NCBI RefSeq assembly: GCF_024347635.1
Contig: NZ_AP025512.1
Coordinates: 85,866-149,865, forward strand
DNA length: 64,000 nucleotides
Direction: 5' to 3'
Source of the DNA: Vibrio tasmaniensis
GTDB lineage: Bacteria > Pseudomonadota > Gammaproteobacteria > Enterobacterales > Vibrionaceae
Below, piece by piece: positions 18,214-31,100 of this stretch (within the stretch, counting starts at the first letter, position 1; each line of letters begins with the position of its first letter). The notes below the pieces were generated by a model. It saw only the letters and a program-made list of their open reading frames with translations, was not told where the DNA came from and made no database searches. Made by a program: the position numbers and the translations under genes.

Positions 18214-18672
18214 ATCGAGTTTCCTTTTTGTTTGAGTATCACTTTCCGGAGCCGCTTAGCTGTCCGCACTCACAACATCGTTCTGGCTTGACAAGGGGCT
18301 AGTAGCCCTTAGCAGCTTGCTGCTTTAGGGATACAGCGCGAAGCCTCCCTTGCAGGCAGGTTGTGTTGAGAGAAGGTTAAACAGCTTGCGAGCCCGTAAT
18401 GTGATGCGAGTAGAAAGGAAAATCGGCGCATAAAAAACCAACCCTTACTCGAACTTAATGTCAGGCAGTGAAAGGCAACGAGGAGGCACGACGAGGCGCA
18501 GCTACGCAGTAGCGGAGGCGTTCAGGATTGAAGCGATATCCTTGCAGATAGGGGCTTTAGAGCTTCACGCCCTGGGAAGGCACTTGTGACTTTTCAGGGA
18601 GATGAAGATCTTAGCCCATAGATGAAAGATTCTAGCGAAAAGCCCTGCCCGAAGGGTAACGCCCAAGTCGAA
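18214..18672 (-). promoter_or_regulatory. Dispersed structured upstream repeat R4
   Basis: Very close to R1 over the gene-proximal 250 bp, including the CAAGGG/CCCTTG pairing and the AGCAGCTTGCTGCT palindrome. It lacks the 16-bp GC hairpin insert of R1 and R2 and is more diverged at its distal end. Its position ~2.2 kb downstream of the predicted nic, on the leading side, makes it the best-placed candidate for a single-strand promoter. Confidence 0.65.
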
Positions 18673-18854
18673 CCCAATATCGAGCATCGGTTGCAACTGG
18701 AAACTGCGCCAACATAGACCGACCATCACCAGCAAGGCTGAAACCAGCACTCTAATTTAAACCCAGCTAAACAATACCCCCTGGGTTCAAAAAAGTCTGC
18801 CGTGGTACATCAGTCAATTAAAACCTCGGGAAAGATACTTTCTTGACAACCAGA
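18673..18854. other. Short intergenic stretch before the IS256-family element
   Basis: No gene, repeat or terminus recognised. A minus-strand frame here looks like a fragment of something unidentified. Confidence 0.4.
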
Positions 18855-20220
18855 GAGCTATGCTGATTTCTGGTGTATGGAAGAGAAAGGAAGTTGTGGT
18901 GTAATCTGTTGATGCTGTTCTCCCCAGAACGATTAACAGATAGGCACTCCGCATGACTGATAATACTGTTGTTTCACTGAATACACCACAAGACCCACTT
19001 ACTGAACTGATACGCCAGGGGGCTAGAGATTTGATTGCACGGGCTGTTGAAGCTGAGCTTCAACAGCTACTAGCCCAACATCAGAGTGTAATGGTTGACG
19101 GCAAGCAAGCCATCGTGCGCAACGGTTTCTTACCTAAGCGAACCTTGCAAACAGGTGTCGGTGATGTCGAAGTGCAAATTCCTAAGGTAAGAGATCGCTC
19201 AGGGAATGGCGTCAAATTTAATAGCAACTTGATACCACCGTATCTCAAGCGAACAAAGAGTGTTGCAACACTGCTCCCGTTACTCTATCTCAAGGGGATA
19301 TCTACGGGCAATATGCTGCCTGCCCTGGAGTCTCTGCTTGGTAAGGATGCGAAAGGCCTGTCAGCCAACAGCATCTGTCGCCTCAAAGAGCGCTGGTATG
19401 CTGAGTACGAACAGTGGCGTAAGCGTGACCTCGGTAGGCATCGCTATGTTTACGTTTGGGCTGACGGTGTTTACTGTCACGTTAGGATGGACGATAAGCT
19501 CTGCTTACTCGTCATCATTGGTGTTGATGACACTGGACGCAAAGAAGTCCTTGGCGTTCTGGATGGTCATCGAGAGTCAGAAGCAAGTTGGACGGAACTC
19601 ATTGAGCAGCTACGAGCGCAGGGATTACAGTTAGCACCGAAGCTCGCCATCGGAGATGGCGCGCTTGGCTTCTGGAAAGCGGTTGCGAAGTGCTGACCTC
19701 AAACTGCCCAACAACGGTGCTGGGTACATAAGACAGCGAATGTGCTTAACAAGGTGCCCAAAAGCGTACAACCACGAATGAAGGAAGCACTGCAAGATAT
19801 CTGGATGGCAGAAACGAGAGATGATGCTTATCACGCCTTCTCTACCTTCCAGAAGCGCTTTGAAGCCAAGTATCCAAAGGCAACCGACTGTTTGGTGAAA
19901 GATAAAGCTGAAATGCTGGCGTTCTACGATTACCCAGCAGAGCACTGGGTTCATATCAGGACAACCAACCCAATAGAATCGATGTTCGCCACAGCACGTT
20001 TACGCACGAACAAGACAAAGGACTGTGGAAACAGAAAGACTACGTTGATGATGGCCTACAAGTAAATGCGTAGTGCAGAGACGAAGTGGCGTCGTCTACG
20101 AGGTTTTGCACTCCTAGCGGATGTTGTGAAAGATGTTCGCTTCATCAATGGAGTGAAAGAAATGGAGACTCATCAACAGGCTACTGCATGATCTACATAC
20201 ACCACATTTGACAATAGCTC
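18855..20220 (+). mobile_element. IS256-family element (inactive)
   Basis: Imperfect terminal repeats: left GAGCTATGCTGATTTCTGG, right (reverse) GAGCTATTGTCAAATGTGG, both followed by TGTATG. The element is 1366 bp, normal for the family. No 8-9 bp duplication is visible. The right flank is inside an IS91-type transposase fragment and the left flank is unrelated, so one side was lost. Confidence 0.75.
18953..20191 (+). pseudogene. IS256-family transposase with two in-frame stops
   Basis: The full frame would give ~412 residues (MTDNTVVSLN to THQQATA). Family features are RNGFLPKRTLQTGVGDVEVQIPKVR split over residues ~50-80, YVWADGVY (first Asp), AIGDGALGFW (second Asp), QRCWVHKTANVLNK and TTNPIESMFATAR (Glu). 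A TGA lies between AVAKC and PQT (19694-19696), and a TAA follows MMAYK (20063-20065). Both are single substitutions in an otherwise open frame, so the gene is newly dead. Confidence 0.85.
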
Positions 20221-20439
20221 ACCTGAAGCGCCCGCCTATATCGGCATCGAGGTTACGCCACTACAGTGGCGGCACCGTTGTGTTTAAATATCTCGACCAT
20301 CGAGACGGCAAGCACAAAACAAAAACGCTAACGCAAGAAGAAATGATATTACGGTACGTGGGTCATATCCCACAGCACCATTTTAAAATGGTGCTTTATT
20401 ACGGTTTTCTATCCAACAGAAAACGAGGGTCTGTAGTGG

Positions 20440-21309
20440 TCAAGTAAAACTGGCCACAGTTTTATAAGGGAACCAAAACTGTCGTTCCGACTCATTTGGT
20501 GTTAATCCACCATTGTATTGATGTGGACGATGCTGGTTGTAATAACCAACCAAATAATCCGTTATTGCTTTCTGTGCCTCTGTAAAACTTCTATAGCCAT
20601 TCTTTGGTACCCATTCCGTTTTTAAACTTCTGAACACTCGCTCCATAGGACTATTATCCCAACAGTTCCCTCGACGACTCATACTTTGAGTGATTCGATA
20701 TCTCCATAGCAACTGACGATATTTTTTACTCGTATAGTGGCAACCTTGATCCGAGTGGAACATTACACCAGACGGCCTTCCGCGGCTCTCATTGGCCATG
20801 GTCAGCGCCTTGCCAGTCAATACACTATCTGGTGAGTTAGACATTGCCCAACCGATGACTTTTCGTGCGAACAAGTCAATAACAACGGCTAGATAAGACC
20901 ATCTCTCCCCCGTCCAGATATAAGTCACATCGCCACACCAGACTTGATTCGGCTCAGTCACCGCGAACTGACGATTTAACCGGTTAGGTATATGAACATG
21001 TTCCTGCTGTGTTTTTTTGTACGTATGTTTTGCTAGCTGGCAACTGACTAAGTCTAGTTCTTTCATGAACTTACTTGCTCGGTAACGGCTAAGTCGAATA
21101 CCTCTTGCTGTGACTATGTCAGCAATGGTTCTCGCTCCAGCGGAACCATTGCTCAGCTCATAAGATCGGCGAACTTCGGCACGAACAAGCACATGCTCTG
21201 ACGACAGAGATTTATCTCTATTTGCCCAATAACGATAACTACTGCGATGAACCCCGAACACTTCGCAAAGCCGTTTCACAGCATAACTCTTCTTGAGTTT
21301 CTCGATCAT
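20440..21309 (-). CDS. IS3-family transposase OrfB
   Basis: 289 residues. The integrase core has the DDE residues in WCGDVTYIWTGERWSYLAVV, VMFHSDQGCHYTS and WDNSPMERVFRSLKTEW. The N-terminal HTH_21-type region is RLCEVFGVHRSSYRYWANRD. It is expressed as a fusion with OrfA by -1 slippage at A AAA AAG (minus strand, 21351-21357). The frame is intact. Confidence 0.92.
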   Translation of the reverse strand: MIEKLKKSYAVKRLCEVFGVHRSSYRYWANRDKSLSSEHVLVRAEVRRSYELSNGSAGARTIADIVTARGIRLSRYRASKFMKELDLVSCQLAKHTYKKTQQEHVHIPNRLNRQFAVTEPNQVWCGDVTYIWTGERWSYLAVVIDLFARKVIGWAMSNSPDSVLTGKALTMANESRGRPSGVMFHSDQGCHYTSKKYRQLLWRYRITQSMSRRGNCWDNSPMERVFRSLKTEWVPKNGYRSFTEAQKAITDYLVGYYNQHRPHQYNGGLTPNESERQFWFPYKTVASFT

Positions 21310-21617
21310 CGAGAACCGTTCAGGGAGTCTGACATCAAGAGAGCCGTAGCCTTTTTTAGAATTTCCTTTTCTTCTTCAATGCGTTTGATTTTCTTTTTAA
21401 GGTCACGAATTTCTCTTTGCTCTGGAGTGAGTGGTGATGAATTTGGTGTCTTACCAGCTCTTTCAGCTTTGAGTTGCCTTACCCAGCTTTCTAACGTAGT
21501 TTTTCCAATCCCCATTGCTTCGCAGGTTTCTTTATAGGAACGTCCCTGGTCAAGCACTAGCTGAGCGCATTCAAGTTTAAATTCTGGGTTAAAAGTGCGT
21601 CTTTCACGCTTAGTCAT
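21306..21617 (-). CDS. IS3-family OrfA (DNA-binding)
   Basis: 103 residues from ATG 21617 (MTKRERRTFNPEFK), preceded by AGGTG. It has a helix-turn-helix (YKETCEAMGIGKTTLESWVRQ) and a leucine-rich coiled coil (EIRDLKKKIKRIEEEKEILKK). It overlaps orfB by 4 nt, with the A6G slippery site upstream of its stop. Confidence 0.9.
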   Translation of the reverse strand: MTKRERRTFNPEFKLECAQLVLDQGRSYKETCEAMGIGKTTLESWVRQLKAERAGKTPNSSPLTPEQREIRDLKKKIKRIEEEKEILKKATALLMSDSLNGSR

Positions 21618-21927
21618 AATGTCACCTGTTTTAGTATCGAGATGATCATACATCACCTCTTAATCAGGTGGCCAAATTAACTATGCCACTACAGTCCTAC
21701 TGCCTCTGGTGTATTTAGCTTTGGGAGAGAAAGCACCAAAGCAGCCAGAGCTACTCACGTATGCGAAGCAATACAAAGGCTTTGCAGGTAACGCCCCGTA
21801 TAAGTGTGTGTTGCGCGGATGCAGAGTGGTGTTTACATGTTTTACAGCGGGCTCAAAAAATCATGAGCGGTTGGATAGTCGCCGGATGAACATGCGCGAA
21901 TCGCGACGGCTTGGCGTACCTGCGTAG

Positions 21928-22148
21928 GATAGGTCTATCTAAAATCAATAAATTAGGTGCAAAAACGACCGTGATTAGCGGATTAAATCATCATTGGTTC
22001 AATTTATCTTTAGGGCAATTACATCCAAAACGCTTCGCTACCTCCTAAACTTGCTTAATGGTTAGGATTGAAGTTCCTAACCATCAAGTTAGCTGGCAAT
22101 ATAACAACGCGCGTAGCAAAACCCGCAGTGTCTACCCAATTGGTTAGA
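21928..22148. other. Intergenic region downstream of the adhesin gene
   Basis: It contains a 10-bp inverted repeat ATGGTTAGGA...TCCTAACCAT at about 22057-22085, followed by CAAG. It could be the end of the second IS91-type element or a factor-dependent terminator of the adhesin gene. There is no T-run. Confidence 0.4.
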
Positions 22149-25100
22149 TTAGATATCTTTAAATTGAGAATCCAGACTTGCAATCAGGTGTGAAGTGACG
22201 TCATCAACACTTGCTCCATCAAAATGGATATCTAATGTCGTTCCACCTTTAGAGATACTCAAGTTAGAGTCTGTTGCTCCATCTTGCGTAACTTCCACAT
22301 GGTAATTACCAACATCGCCAGTGTGATCGCCCGACTTCAGATCATCCAGTAACGAACCAAGTTCGTCCTTAGATAGATCCTCGAACAAGTCAGAGAAATC
22401 AAGAGAGTCTTCGTTTGCATTGAAGTCTTTTACTGTATCAGTCTCATTTGCAACATCCACCCACTTGAAGATGTCTGCACCATCACCACCGGTAAGGATA
22501 TCGTTACCCAAACCACCGATCAGGATGTCATCACCTATACCGCCGTCCAGCGTATCTGAGCCACCTTGCCCGAATAGGATATCGTTGCCTTCACCTCCAG
22601 ACAGGTTATCCGCTCGGTCGCTTGAACGAGATTGCTCAAATTCAGCTTGGTTGTCAGTAATGTAGTTATGAACATCTTTCTCGGTAACAAGACCAACATC
22701 TTTACCTAATTGACCAGCAACATACTCTTGTAATGCAGATACACCTTGTTCATCACTAGAACCAAATCGAATTGCATCACCGAAGATAATATCGTCACCA
22801 GCTTGACTATCGATGTCATCTCTACCTTGAAGCAGAGCGACTTCCTTACCAAGGATAACTTCAGCCAACTGTGAAACATCAATGTTGGTTCGCACTGTAT
22901 TGTCTGAGTCGTAGTTTTCGAGAGTGCTTGCGTCCAAGTTGTTACCAAGACCAATCGCATGCACTTCACTGAACTCTTCCAATGCTTTGTACATATTATC
23001 AGCTTGAGCGGTAACACTATTGCTGTAGTCATAGTAACCCGTGTTGCTGTACATGTAGCCAAGGCGTTCGCCAGTCGACAAAGAATAAACCTCTGTGTTG
23101 CTCGCAATAACCGTTTGGTTGTTGTAAGTCACAACATCACCACGTTGATAATCGCTTGGTAACACGTCTCCCAAAGTAATAATTTTGCCATTTTCAGCAC
23201 CAATCACCACATTAGTCATCGAAGCCAAATCATAAGCGCTATTGTGGTCAGCTTGGTTCGGCGTACCATCAGAGATAAAGTATGTGACGTTATTTGCATC
23301 ACTATCTTTACCTGCAAACCAATCTAGCACTGAATCAAATGCAGCTTCATAGTTTGTTCCACCGCTACCATCATCTCTATTGTTTTCGAATGCAGTTGTG
23401 ATTTTCGTTGAAGCTTCTGGGTCGCTCAAATCAACTTCCAACAACAGCTTATCATCCGCTGCAAACGTCGTTAACAATACATTTACTTTGCCTGAAGAAG
23501 AACTGCCAGCACTATTGATAAGGCTGTCAAGAACCTTTTTGAACTCAGCCTCTGCTTTACCTACGTCATACCCCATACTGCCTGAAGTATCTAGAACAAA
23601 AGCAATGTTGTAATCCTCGCCCTCAACAATCTGCAGACCTTGGACATCACCAACAATAATGTCGTCATCAGCTGTACCGGTAATGTCGTTATCACCATGT
23701 GTACCAATAACGTATTTGTAACCACGAACCACGTCCAACGAATCGGTGTCTGTCGCTTTCGGATTCACACCGTCTGATACCGAAGCACTAACAGATAAGG
23801 TAGTTAGGTCAAGCTGGTCATTATTAACCGCTTCGACACCTTTGTCGGTCAACTTAACTTGATCACCGTCTAGGACGAAGTAACCATCGGTGTTGTTTTC
23901 TAGCTGAACCGTCAATTGATCTGCTGGCGTATCTGTATCAGCAACAACGAGTGTTGCCACTACTGTGTCGGTAGATACTGCATCTTCAGTCACGCTATCA
24001 ACCGCGGTAACGTCGATAGTCGGTGCGTCATTTACACGAACGACATCCAACGAATCGGTGTCTGTCGCTTTCGGATTCACACCGTCTGATACCGAAGCAC
24101 TAACAGATAAGGTAGTTAGGTCAAGCTGGTCATTATTAACCGCTTCGACACCTTTGTCGGTCAACTTAACTTGATCACCGTCTAGGACGAAGTAACCATC
24201 TGTGTTGTTTTCTAGCTGAACGGTAAGCTCGTCTGCTGGTGTATCTGTATCAGCAACAACAAGTGTTGCCACTACTGTGTCGGTAGATACCGCATCTTCA
24301 GTCACGCTATCAACCGCTGTGACATCAATGGTCGGTGCATCATTCACACGAACGACATCAAGAGAATCCGTGTCTGTCGCTTTCGGGTTCACTCCGTCAG
24401 ATACCGACGCTGTGACACTCAGGCTATTCAAATCTAGCTGGTCGTTATTAACCGCTTCGACACCTTTATCGGTCAACTTAACTTGATCACCGTCTAGGAC
24501 GAAGTAACCATCGGTGTTGTTTTCTAGCTGAACCGTCAATTGATCTGCTGGCGTATCTGTATCAGCAACAACGAGTGTTGCCACTACTGTATCGGTGCTC
24601 ACCGCATCTTCAGTTACGCTATCAACCGCTGTGACGTCGATGGTTGGTGCGTCGTTTACGCGAACCACATCAAGAGAATCGGTGTCTGTCGCTTTCGGGT
24701 TCACGTCGTCAGATACCGATGCACTGACAGACAAGGTAGTTAGGTCAAGCTGGTCGTTATTAACCGCTTCGACACCTTTGTCGGTCAACTTAACTTGATC
24801 ACCGTCTAGGACGAAGTAACCATCGGTGTTGTTTTCTAGCTGAACGGTAAGCTCGTCTGCTGGTGTATCTGTATCAGCAACAACAAGTGTTGCCACTACT
24901 GTGTCGGTAGATACCGCATCTTCAGTCACGCTATCAACCGCTGTGACATCAATGGTCGGTGCATCATTCACACGAACGACATCAAGAGAATCCGTGTCTG
25001 TCGCTTTCGGGTTCACTCCGTCAGATACCGACGCTGTGACACTCAGGCTATTCAAATCTAGCTGGTCGTTATTAACCGCTTCGACACCTTTATCGGTCAA

Positions 25101-28100
25101 CTTAACTTGATCACCGTCTAGGACGAAGTAACCATCGGTGTTGTTTTCTAGCTGAACCGTCAATTGATCTGCTGGCGTATCTGTATCAGCAACAACGAGT
25201 GTTGCCACTACTGTATCGGTGCTCACCGCATCTTCAGTTACGCTATCAACCGCTGTGACGTCGATGGTTGGTGCGTCGTTTACGCGAACCACATCAAGAG
25301 AATCGGTGTCTGTCGCTTTCGGGTTCACGTCGTCAGATACCGATGCACTGACAGACAAGGTAGTTAGGTCAAGCTGGTCGTTATTAACCGCTTCGACACC
25401 TTTGTCGGTCAACTTCACTTGATCACCGTCTAGGACGAAGTAACCATCGGTGTTGTTTTCTAGCTGAACGGTAAGCTCATCTGCTGGCGTATCTGTATCA
25501 GCAACAACGAGTGTTGCCACTACTGTATCGGTGCTCACCGCATCTTCAGTCACGCTATCAACCGCTGTGACGTCGATAGTCGGTGCGTCATTCACACGAA
25601 CGACATCCAACGAATCGGTGTCTGTTACTTTCGGGTTCACGCCGTCAGATACCGATGCAGTGACAGACAAGGTAGTTAGGTCAAGCTGGTCATTATTAAC
25701 CGCTTCGACACCTTTGTCGGTCAACTTAACTTGGTCACCATCGAGCACGAAATAGCCATCAGCGTTGTTTTCTAGCTGAACGGTCAATTGATCCGCAGGT
25801 GTATCTGTATCAGCAACAACGAGTGTTGCCACTACGGTACCGGTAGATACCGCATCTTCAGTCACGCTATCAACCGCGGTAACGTCGATAGTCGGTGCGT
25901 CGTTTACGCGAACCACGTCCAACGAATCCGTGTCTGTTACTTTCGGGTTCACACCGTCAGATACCGAAGCAGTTACCGTTAGGCTGTCTAGGTCAAGCTG
26001 GTCATTATTAACCGCTTCGACACCTTTGTCGGTCAACTTCACTTGATCACCGTCTAGGACGAAGTAACCGTCAGCGTTGTTTTCGAGCTGAACGGTCAAT
26101 TGATCCGCAGGTGTATCCGTATCAGCAACAACGAGTGTTGCCACTACGGTATCGGTGCTCACCGCGTCTTCAGTCACGCTATCAACCGCGGTAACGTCGA
26201 TAGTCGGTGCGTCATTTACACGAACGACATCCAACGAATCGGTGTCTGTCGCTTTCGGATTCACACCGTCTGATACCGAAGCACTAACAGATAAGGTAGT
26301 TAGGTCAAGCTGGTCATTATTAACCGCTTCGACACCTTTGTCGGTCAACTTAACTTGATCACCGTCTAGGACGAAGTAACCATCTGTGTTGTTTTCTAGC
26401 TGAACGGTAAGCTCGTCTGCTGGTGTATCTGTATCAGCAACAACAAGTGTTGCCACTACTGTGTCGGTAGATACCGCATCTTCAGTCACGCTATCAACCG
26501 CTGTGACATCAATGGTCGGTGCATCATTCACACGAACGACATCAAGAGAATCCGTGTCTGTCGCTTTCGGGTTCACTCCGTCAGATACCGACGCTGTGAC
26601 ACTCAGGCTATTCAAATCTAGCTGGTCGTTATTAACCGCTTCGACACCTTTATCGGTCAACTTAACTTGATCACCGTCTAGGACGAAGTAACCATCGGTG
26701 TTGTTTTCTAGCTGAACCGTCAATTGATCTGCTGGCGTATCTGTATCAGCAACAACGAGTGTTGCCACTACTGTATCGGTGCTCACCGCATCTTCAGTTA
26801 CGCTATCAACCGCTGTGACGTCGATGGTTGGTGCGTCGTTTACGCGAACCACATCAAGAGAATCGGTGTCTGTCGCTTTCGGGTTCACGTCGTCAGATAC
26901 CGATGCACTGACAGACAAGGTAGTTAGGTCAAGCTGGTCGTTATTAACCGCTTCGACACCTTTGTCGGTCAACTTAACTTGATCACCGTCTAGGACGAAG
27001 TAACCATCTGTGTTGTTTTCTAGCTGAACGGTAAGCTCGTCTGCTGGTGTATCTGTATCAGCAACAACAAGTGTTGCCACTACTGTGTCGGTAGATACCG
27101 CATCTTCAGTCACGCTATCAACCGCTGTGACATCAATGGTCGGTGCATCATTCACACGAACGACATCAAGAGAATCCGTGTCTGTCGCTTTCGGGTTCAC
27201 TCCGTCAGATACCGACGCTGTGACACTCAGGCTATTCAAATCTAGCTGGTCGTTATTAACCGCTTCGACACCTTTATCGGTCAACTTAACTTGATCACCG
27301 TCTAGGACGAAGTAACCATCGGTGTTGTTTTCTAGCTGAACCGCCAATTGATCTGCTGGCGTATCTGTATCAGCAACAACGAGTGTTGCCACTACTGTAT
27401 CGGTGCTCACCGCATCTTCAGTCACGCTATCAACCGCTGTGACGTCGATGGTTGGTGCGTCGTTTACGCGAACCACATCAAGAGAATCGGTGTCTGTCGC
27501 TTTCGGATTCACGTCGTCAGATACCGATGCACTGACAGACAAGGTAGTTAGGTCAAGCTGGTCGTTATTAACCGCTTCGACACCTTTGTCGGTCAACTTA
27601 ACTTGATCACCGTCTAGGACGAAGTAACCATCGGTGTTGTTTTCTAGCTGAACGGTAAGCTCGTCTGCTGGTGTATCTGTATCAGCAACAACAAGTGTTG
27701 CCACTACTGTGTCGGTAGATACCGCATCTTCAGTCACGCTATCAACCGCTGTGACATCAATGGTCGGTGCATCATTCACACGAACGACATCAAGAGAATC
27801 CGTGTCTGTCGCTTTCGGGTTCACTCCGTCAGATACCGACGCTGTGACACTCAGGCTATTCAAATCTAGCTGGTCGTTATTAACCGCTTCGACACCTTTA
27901 TCGGTCAACTTAACTTGATCACCGTCTAGGACGAAGTAACCATCGGTGTTGTTTTCTAGCTGAACCGTCAATTGATCTGCTGGCGTATCTGTATCAGCAA
28001 CAACGAGTGTTGCCACTACTGTATCGGTGCTCACCGCATCTTCAGTTACGCTATCAACCGCTGTGACGTCGATGGTTGGTGCGTCGTTTACGCGAACCAC

Positions 28101-31100
28101 ATCAAGAGAATCGGTGTCTGTCGCTTTCGGGTTCACGTCGTCAGATACCGATGCACTGACAGACAAGGTAGTTAGGTCAAGCTGGTCGTTATTAACCGCT
28201 TCGACACCTTTGTCGGTCAACTTAACTTGATCACCGTCTAGGACGAAGTAACCATCGGTGTTGTTTTCTAGCTGAACGGTAAGCTCATCTGCTGGCGTAT
28301 CTGTATCAGCAACAACGAGTGTTGCCACTACTGTATCGGTGCTCACCGCATCTTCAGTCACGCTATCAACCGCTGTGACGTCGATAGTCGGTGCGTCATT
28401 CACACGAACGACATCCAACGAATCGGTGTCTGTTACTTTCGGGTTCACGCCGTCAGATACCGATGCAGTGACAGACAAGGTAGTTAGGTCAAGCTGGTCA
28501 TTATTAACCGCTTCGACACCTTTGTCGGTCAACTTAACTTGGTCACCATCGAGCACGAAATAGCCATCAGCGTTGTTTTCTAGCTGAACGGTCAATTGAT
28601 CCGCAGGTGTATCTGTATCAGCAACAACGAGTGTTGCCACTACGGTACCGGTAGATACCGCATCTTCAGTCACGCTATCAACCGCGGTAACGTCGATAGT
28701 CGGTGCGTCGTTTACGCGAACCACGTCCAACGAATCCGTGTCTGTTACTTTCGGGTTCACACCGTCAGATACCGAAGCAGTTACCGTTAGGCTGTCTAGG
28801 TCAAGCTGGTCATTATTAACCGCTTCGACACCTTTGTCGGTCAACTTCACTTGATCACCGTCTAGGACGAAGTAACCGTCAGCGTTGTTTTCGAGCTGAA
28901 CGGTCAATTGATCCGCAGGTGTATCCGTATCAGCAACAACGAGTGTTGCCACTACGGTATCGGTGCTCACCGCGTCTTCAGTCACGCTATCAACCGCGGT
29001 AACGTCGATAGTCGGTGCGTCATTTACACGAACGACATCCAACGAATCGGTGTCTGTCGCTTTCGGATTCACACCGTCTGATACCGAAGCACTAACAGAT
29101 AAGGTAGTTAGGTCAAGCTGGTCATTATTAACCGCTTCGACACCTTTGTCGGTCAACTTAACTTGATCACCGTCTAGGACGAAGTAACCATCTGTGTTGT
29201 TTTCTAGCTGAACGGTAAGCTCGTCTGCTGGTGTATCTGTATCAGCAACAACAAGTGTTGCCACTACTGTGTCGGTAGATACCGCATCTTCAGTCACGCT
29301 ATCAACCGCTGTGACATCAATGGTCGGTGCATCATTCACACGAACGACATCAAGAGAATCCGTGTCTGTCGCTTTCGGGTTCACTCCGTCAGATACCGAC
29401 GCTGTGACACTCAGGCTATTCAAATCTAGCTGGTCGTTATTAACCGCTTCGACACCTTTATCGGTCAACTTAACTTGATCACCGTCTAGGACGAAGTAAC
29501 CATCGGTGTTGTTTTCTAGCTGAACCGTCAATTGATCTGCTGGCGTATCTGTATCAGCAACAACGAGTGTTGCCACTACTGTATCGGTGCTCACCGCATC
29601 TTCAGTTACGCTATCAACCGCTGTGACGTCGATGGTTGGTGCGTCGTTTACGCGAACCACATCAAGAGAATCGGTGTCTGTCGCTTTCGGGTTCACGTCG
29701 TCAGATACCGATGCACTGACAGACAAGGTAGTTAGGTCAAGCTGGTCGTTATTAACCGCTTCGACACCTTTGTCGGTCAACTTAACTTGATCACCGTCTA
29801 GGACGAAGTAACCATCTGTGTTGTTTTCTAGCTGAACGGTAAGCTCGTCTGCTGGTGTATCTGTATCAGCAACAACAAGTGTTGCCACTACTGTGTCGGT
29901 AGATACCGCATCTTCAGTCACGCTATCAACCGCTGTGACATCAATGGTCGGTGCATCATTCACACGAACGACATCAAGAGAATCCGTGTCTGTCGCTTTC
30001 GGGTTCACTCCGTCAGATACCGACGCTGTGACACTCAGGCTATTCAAATCTAGCTGGTCGTTATTAACCGCTTCGACACCTTTATCGGTCAACTTAACTT
30101 GATCACCGTCTAGGACGAAGTAACCATCGGTGTTGTTTTCTAGCTGAACCGTCAATTGATCTGCTGGCGTATCTGTATCAGCAACAACGAGTGTTGCCAC
30201 TACTGTATCGGTGCTCACCGCATCTTCAGTTACGCTATCAACCGCTGTGACGTCGATGGTTGGTGCGTCGTTTACGCGAACCACATCAAGAGAATCGGTG
30301 TCTGTCGCTTTCGGGTTCACGTCGTCAGATACCGATGCACTGACAGACAAGGTAGTTAGGTCAAGCTGGTCGTTATTAACCGCTTCGACACCTTTGTCGG
30401 TCAACTTAACTTGATCACCGTCTAGGACGAAGTAACCATCGGTGTTGTTTTCTAGCTGAACGGTAAGCTCGTCTGCTGGTGTATCTGTATCAGCAACAAC
30501 AAGTGTTGCCACTACTGTGTCGGTAGATACCGCATCTTCAGTCACGCTATCAACCGCTGTGACATCAATGGTCGGTGCATCATTCACACGAACGACATCA
30601 AGAGAATCCGTGTCTGTCGCTTTCGGGTTCACTCCGTCAGATACCGACGCTGTGACACTCAGGCTATTCAAATCTAGCTGGTCGTTATTAACCGCTTCGA
30701 CACCTTTATCGGTCAACTTAACTTGATCACCGTCTAGGACGAAGTAACCATCGGTGTTGTTTTCTAGCTGAACCGTCAATTGATCTGCTGGCGTATCTGT
30801 ATCAGCAACAACGAGTGTTGCCACTACTGTATCGGTGCTCACCGCATCTTCAGTTACGCTATCAACCGCTGTGACGTCGATGGTTGGTGCGTCGTTTACG
30901 CGAACCACATCAAGAGAATCGGTGTCTGTCGCTTTCGGGTTCACGTCGTCAGATACCGATGCACTGACAGACAAGGTAGTTAGGTCAAGCTGGTCGTTAT
31001 TAACCGCTTCGACACCTTTGTCGGTCAACTTCACTTGATCACCGTCTAGGACGAAGTAACCATCGGTGTTGTTTTCTAGCTGAACGGTAAGCTCATCTGC

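Larger units (their letters stand above)
20432..21693 (-). mobile_element. IS3-family element (IS150/IS51-like), complete
   Basis: 1262 bp with ends TGTAGTGG and CCACTACA and a 3-bp target duplication GTC (20429-20431 and 21694-21696). It carries orfA and orfB with a programmed frameshift. It inserted into the IS91-type fragment. Confidence 0.9.
20221..21927 (+). pseudogene. Second IS91-family transposase, C-terminal fragment split by an IS3 element
   Basis: Left part 20221-20431 reads LKRPPISASRLRHYSGG, then YVGHIPQHHFKM and YGFLSNRKRGS. The right part 21694-21927 continues PLVYLALGEKAPKQPELL and PYKCVLRG to GVPA. It is clearly a different, diverged subgroup from copies A-D. The 5' part is missing at the IS256 end. 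A small frame mismatch exists across the IS3 insertion point. The family terminus may be near the ATGGTTAGGA/TCCTAACCAT hairpin at ~22057-22085. Confidence 0.75.
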
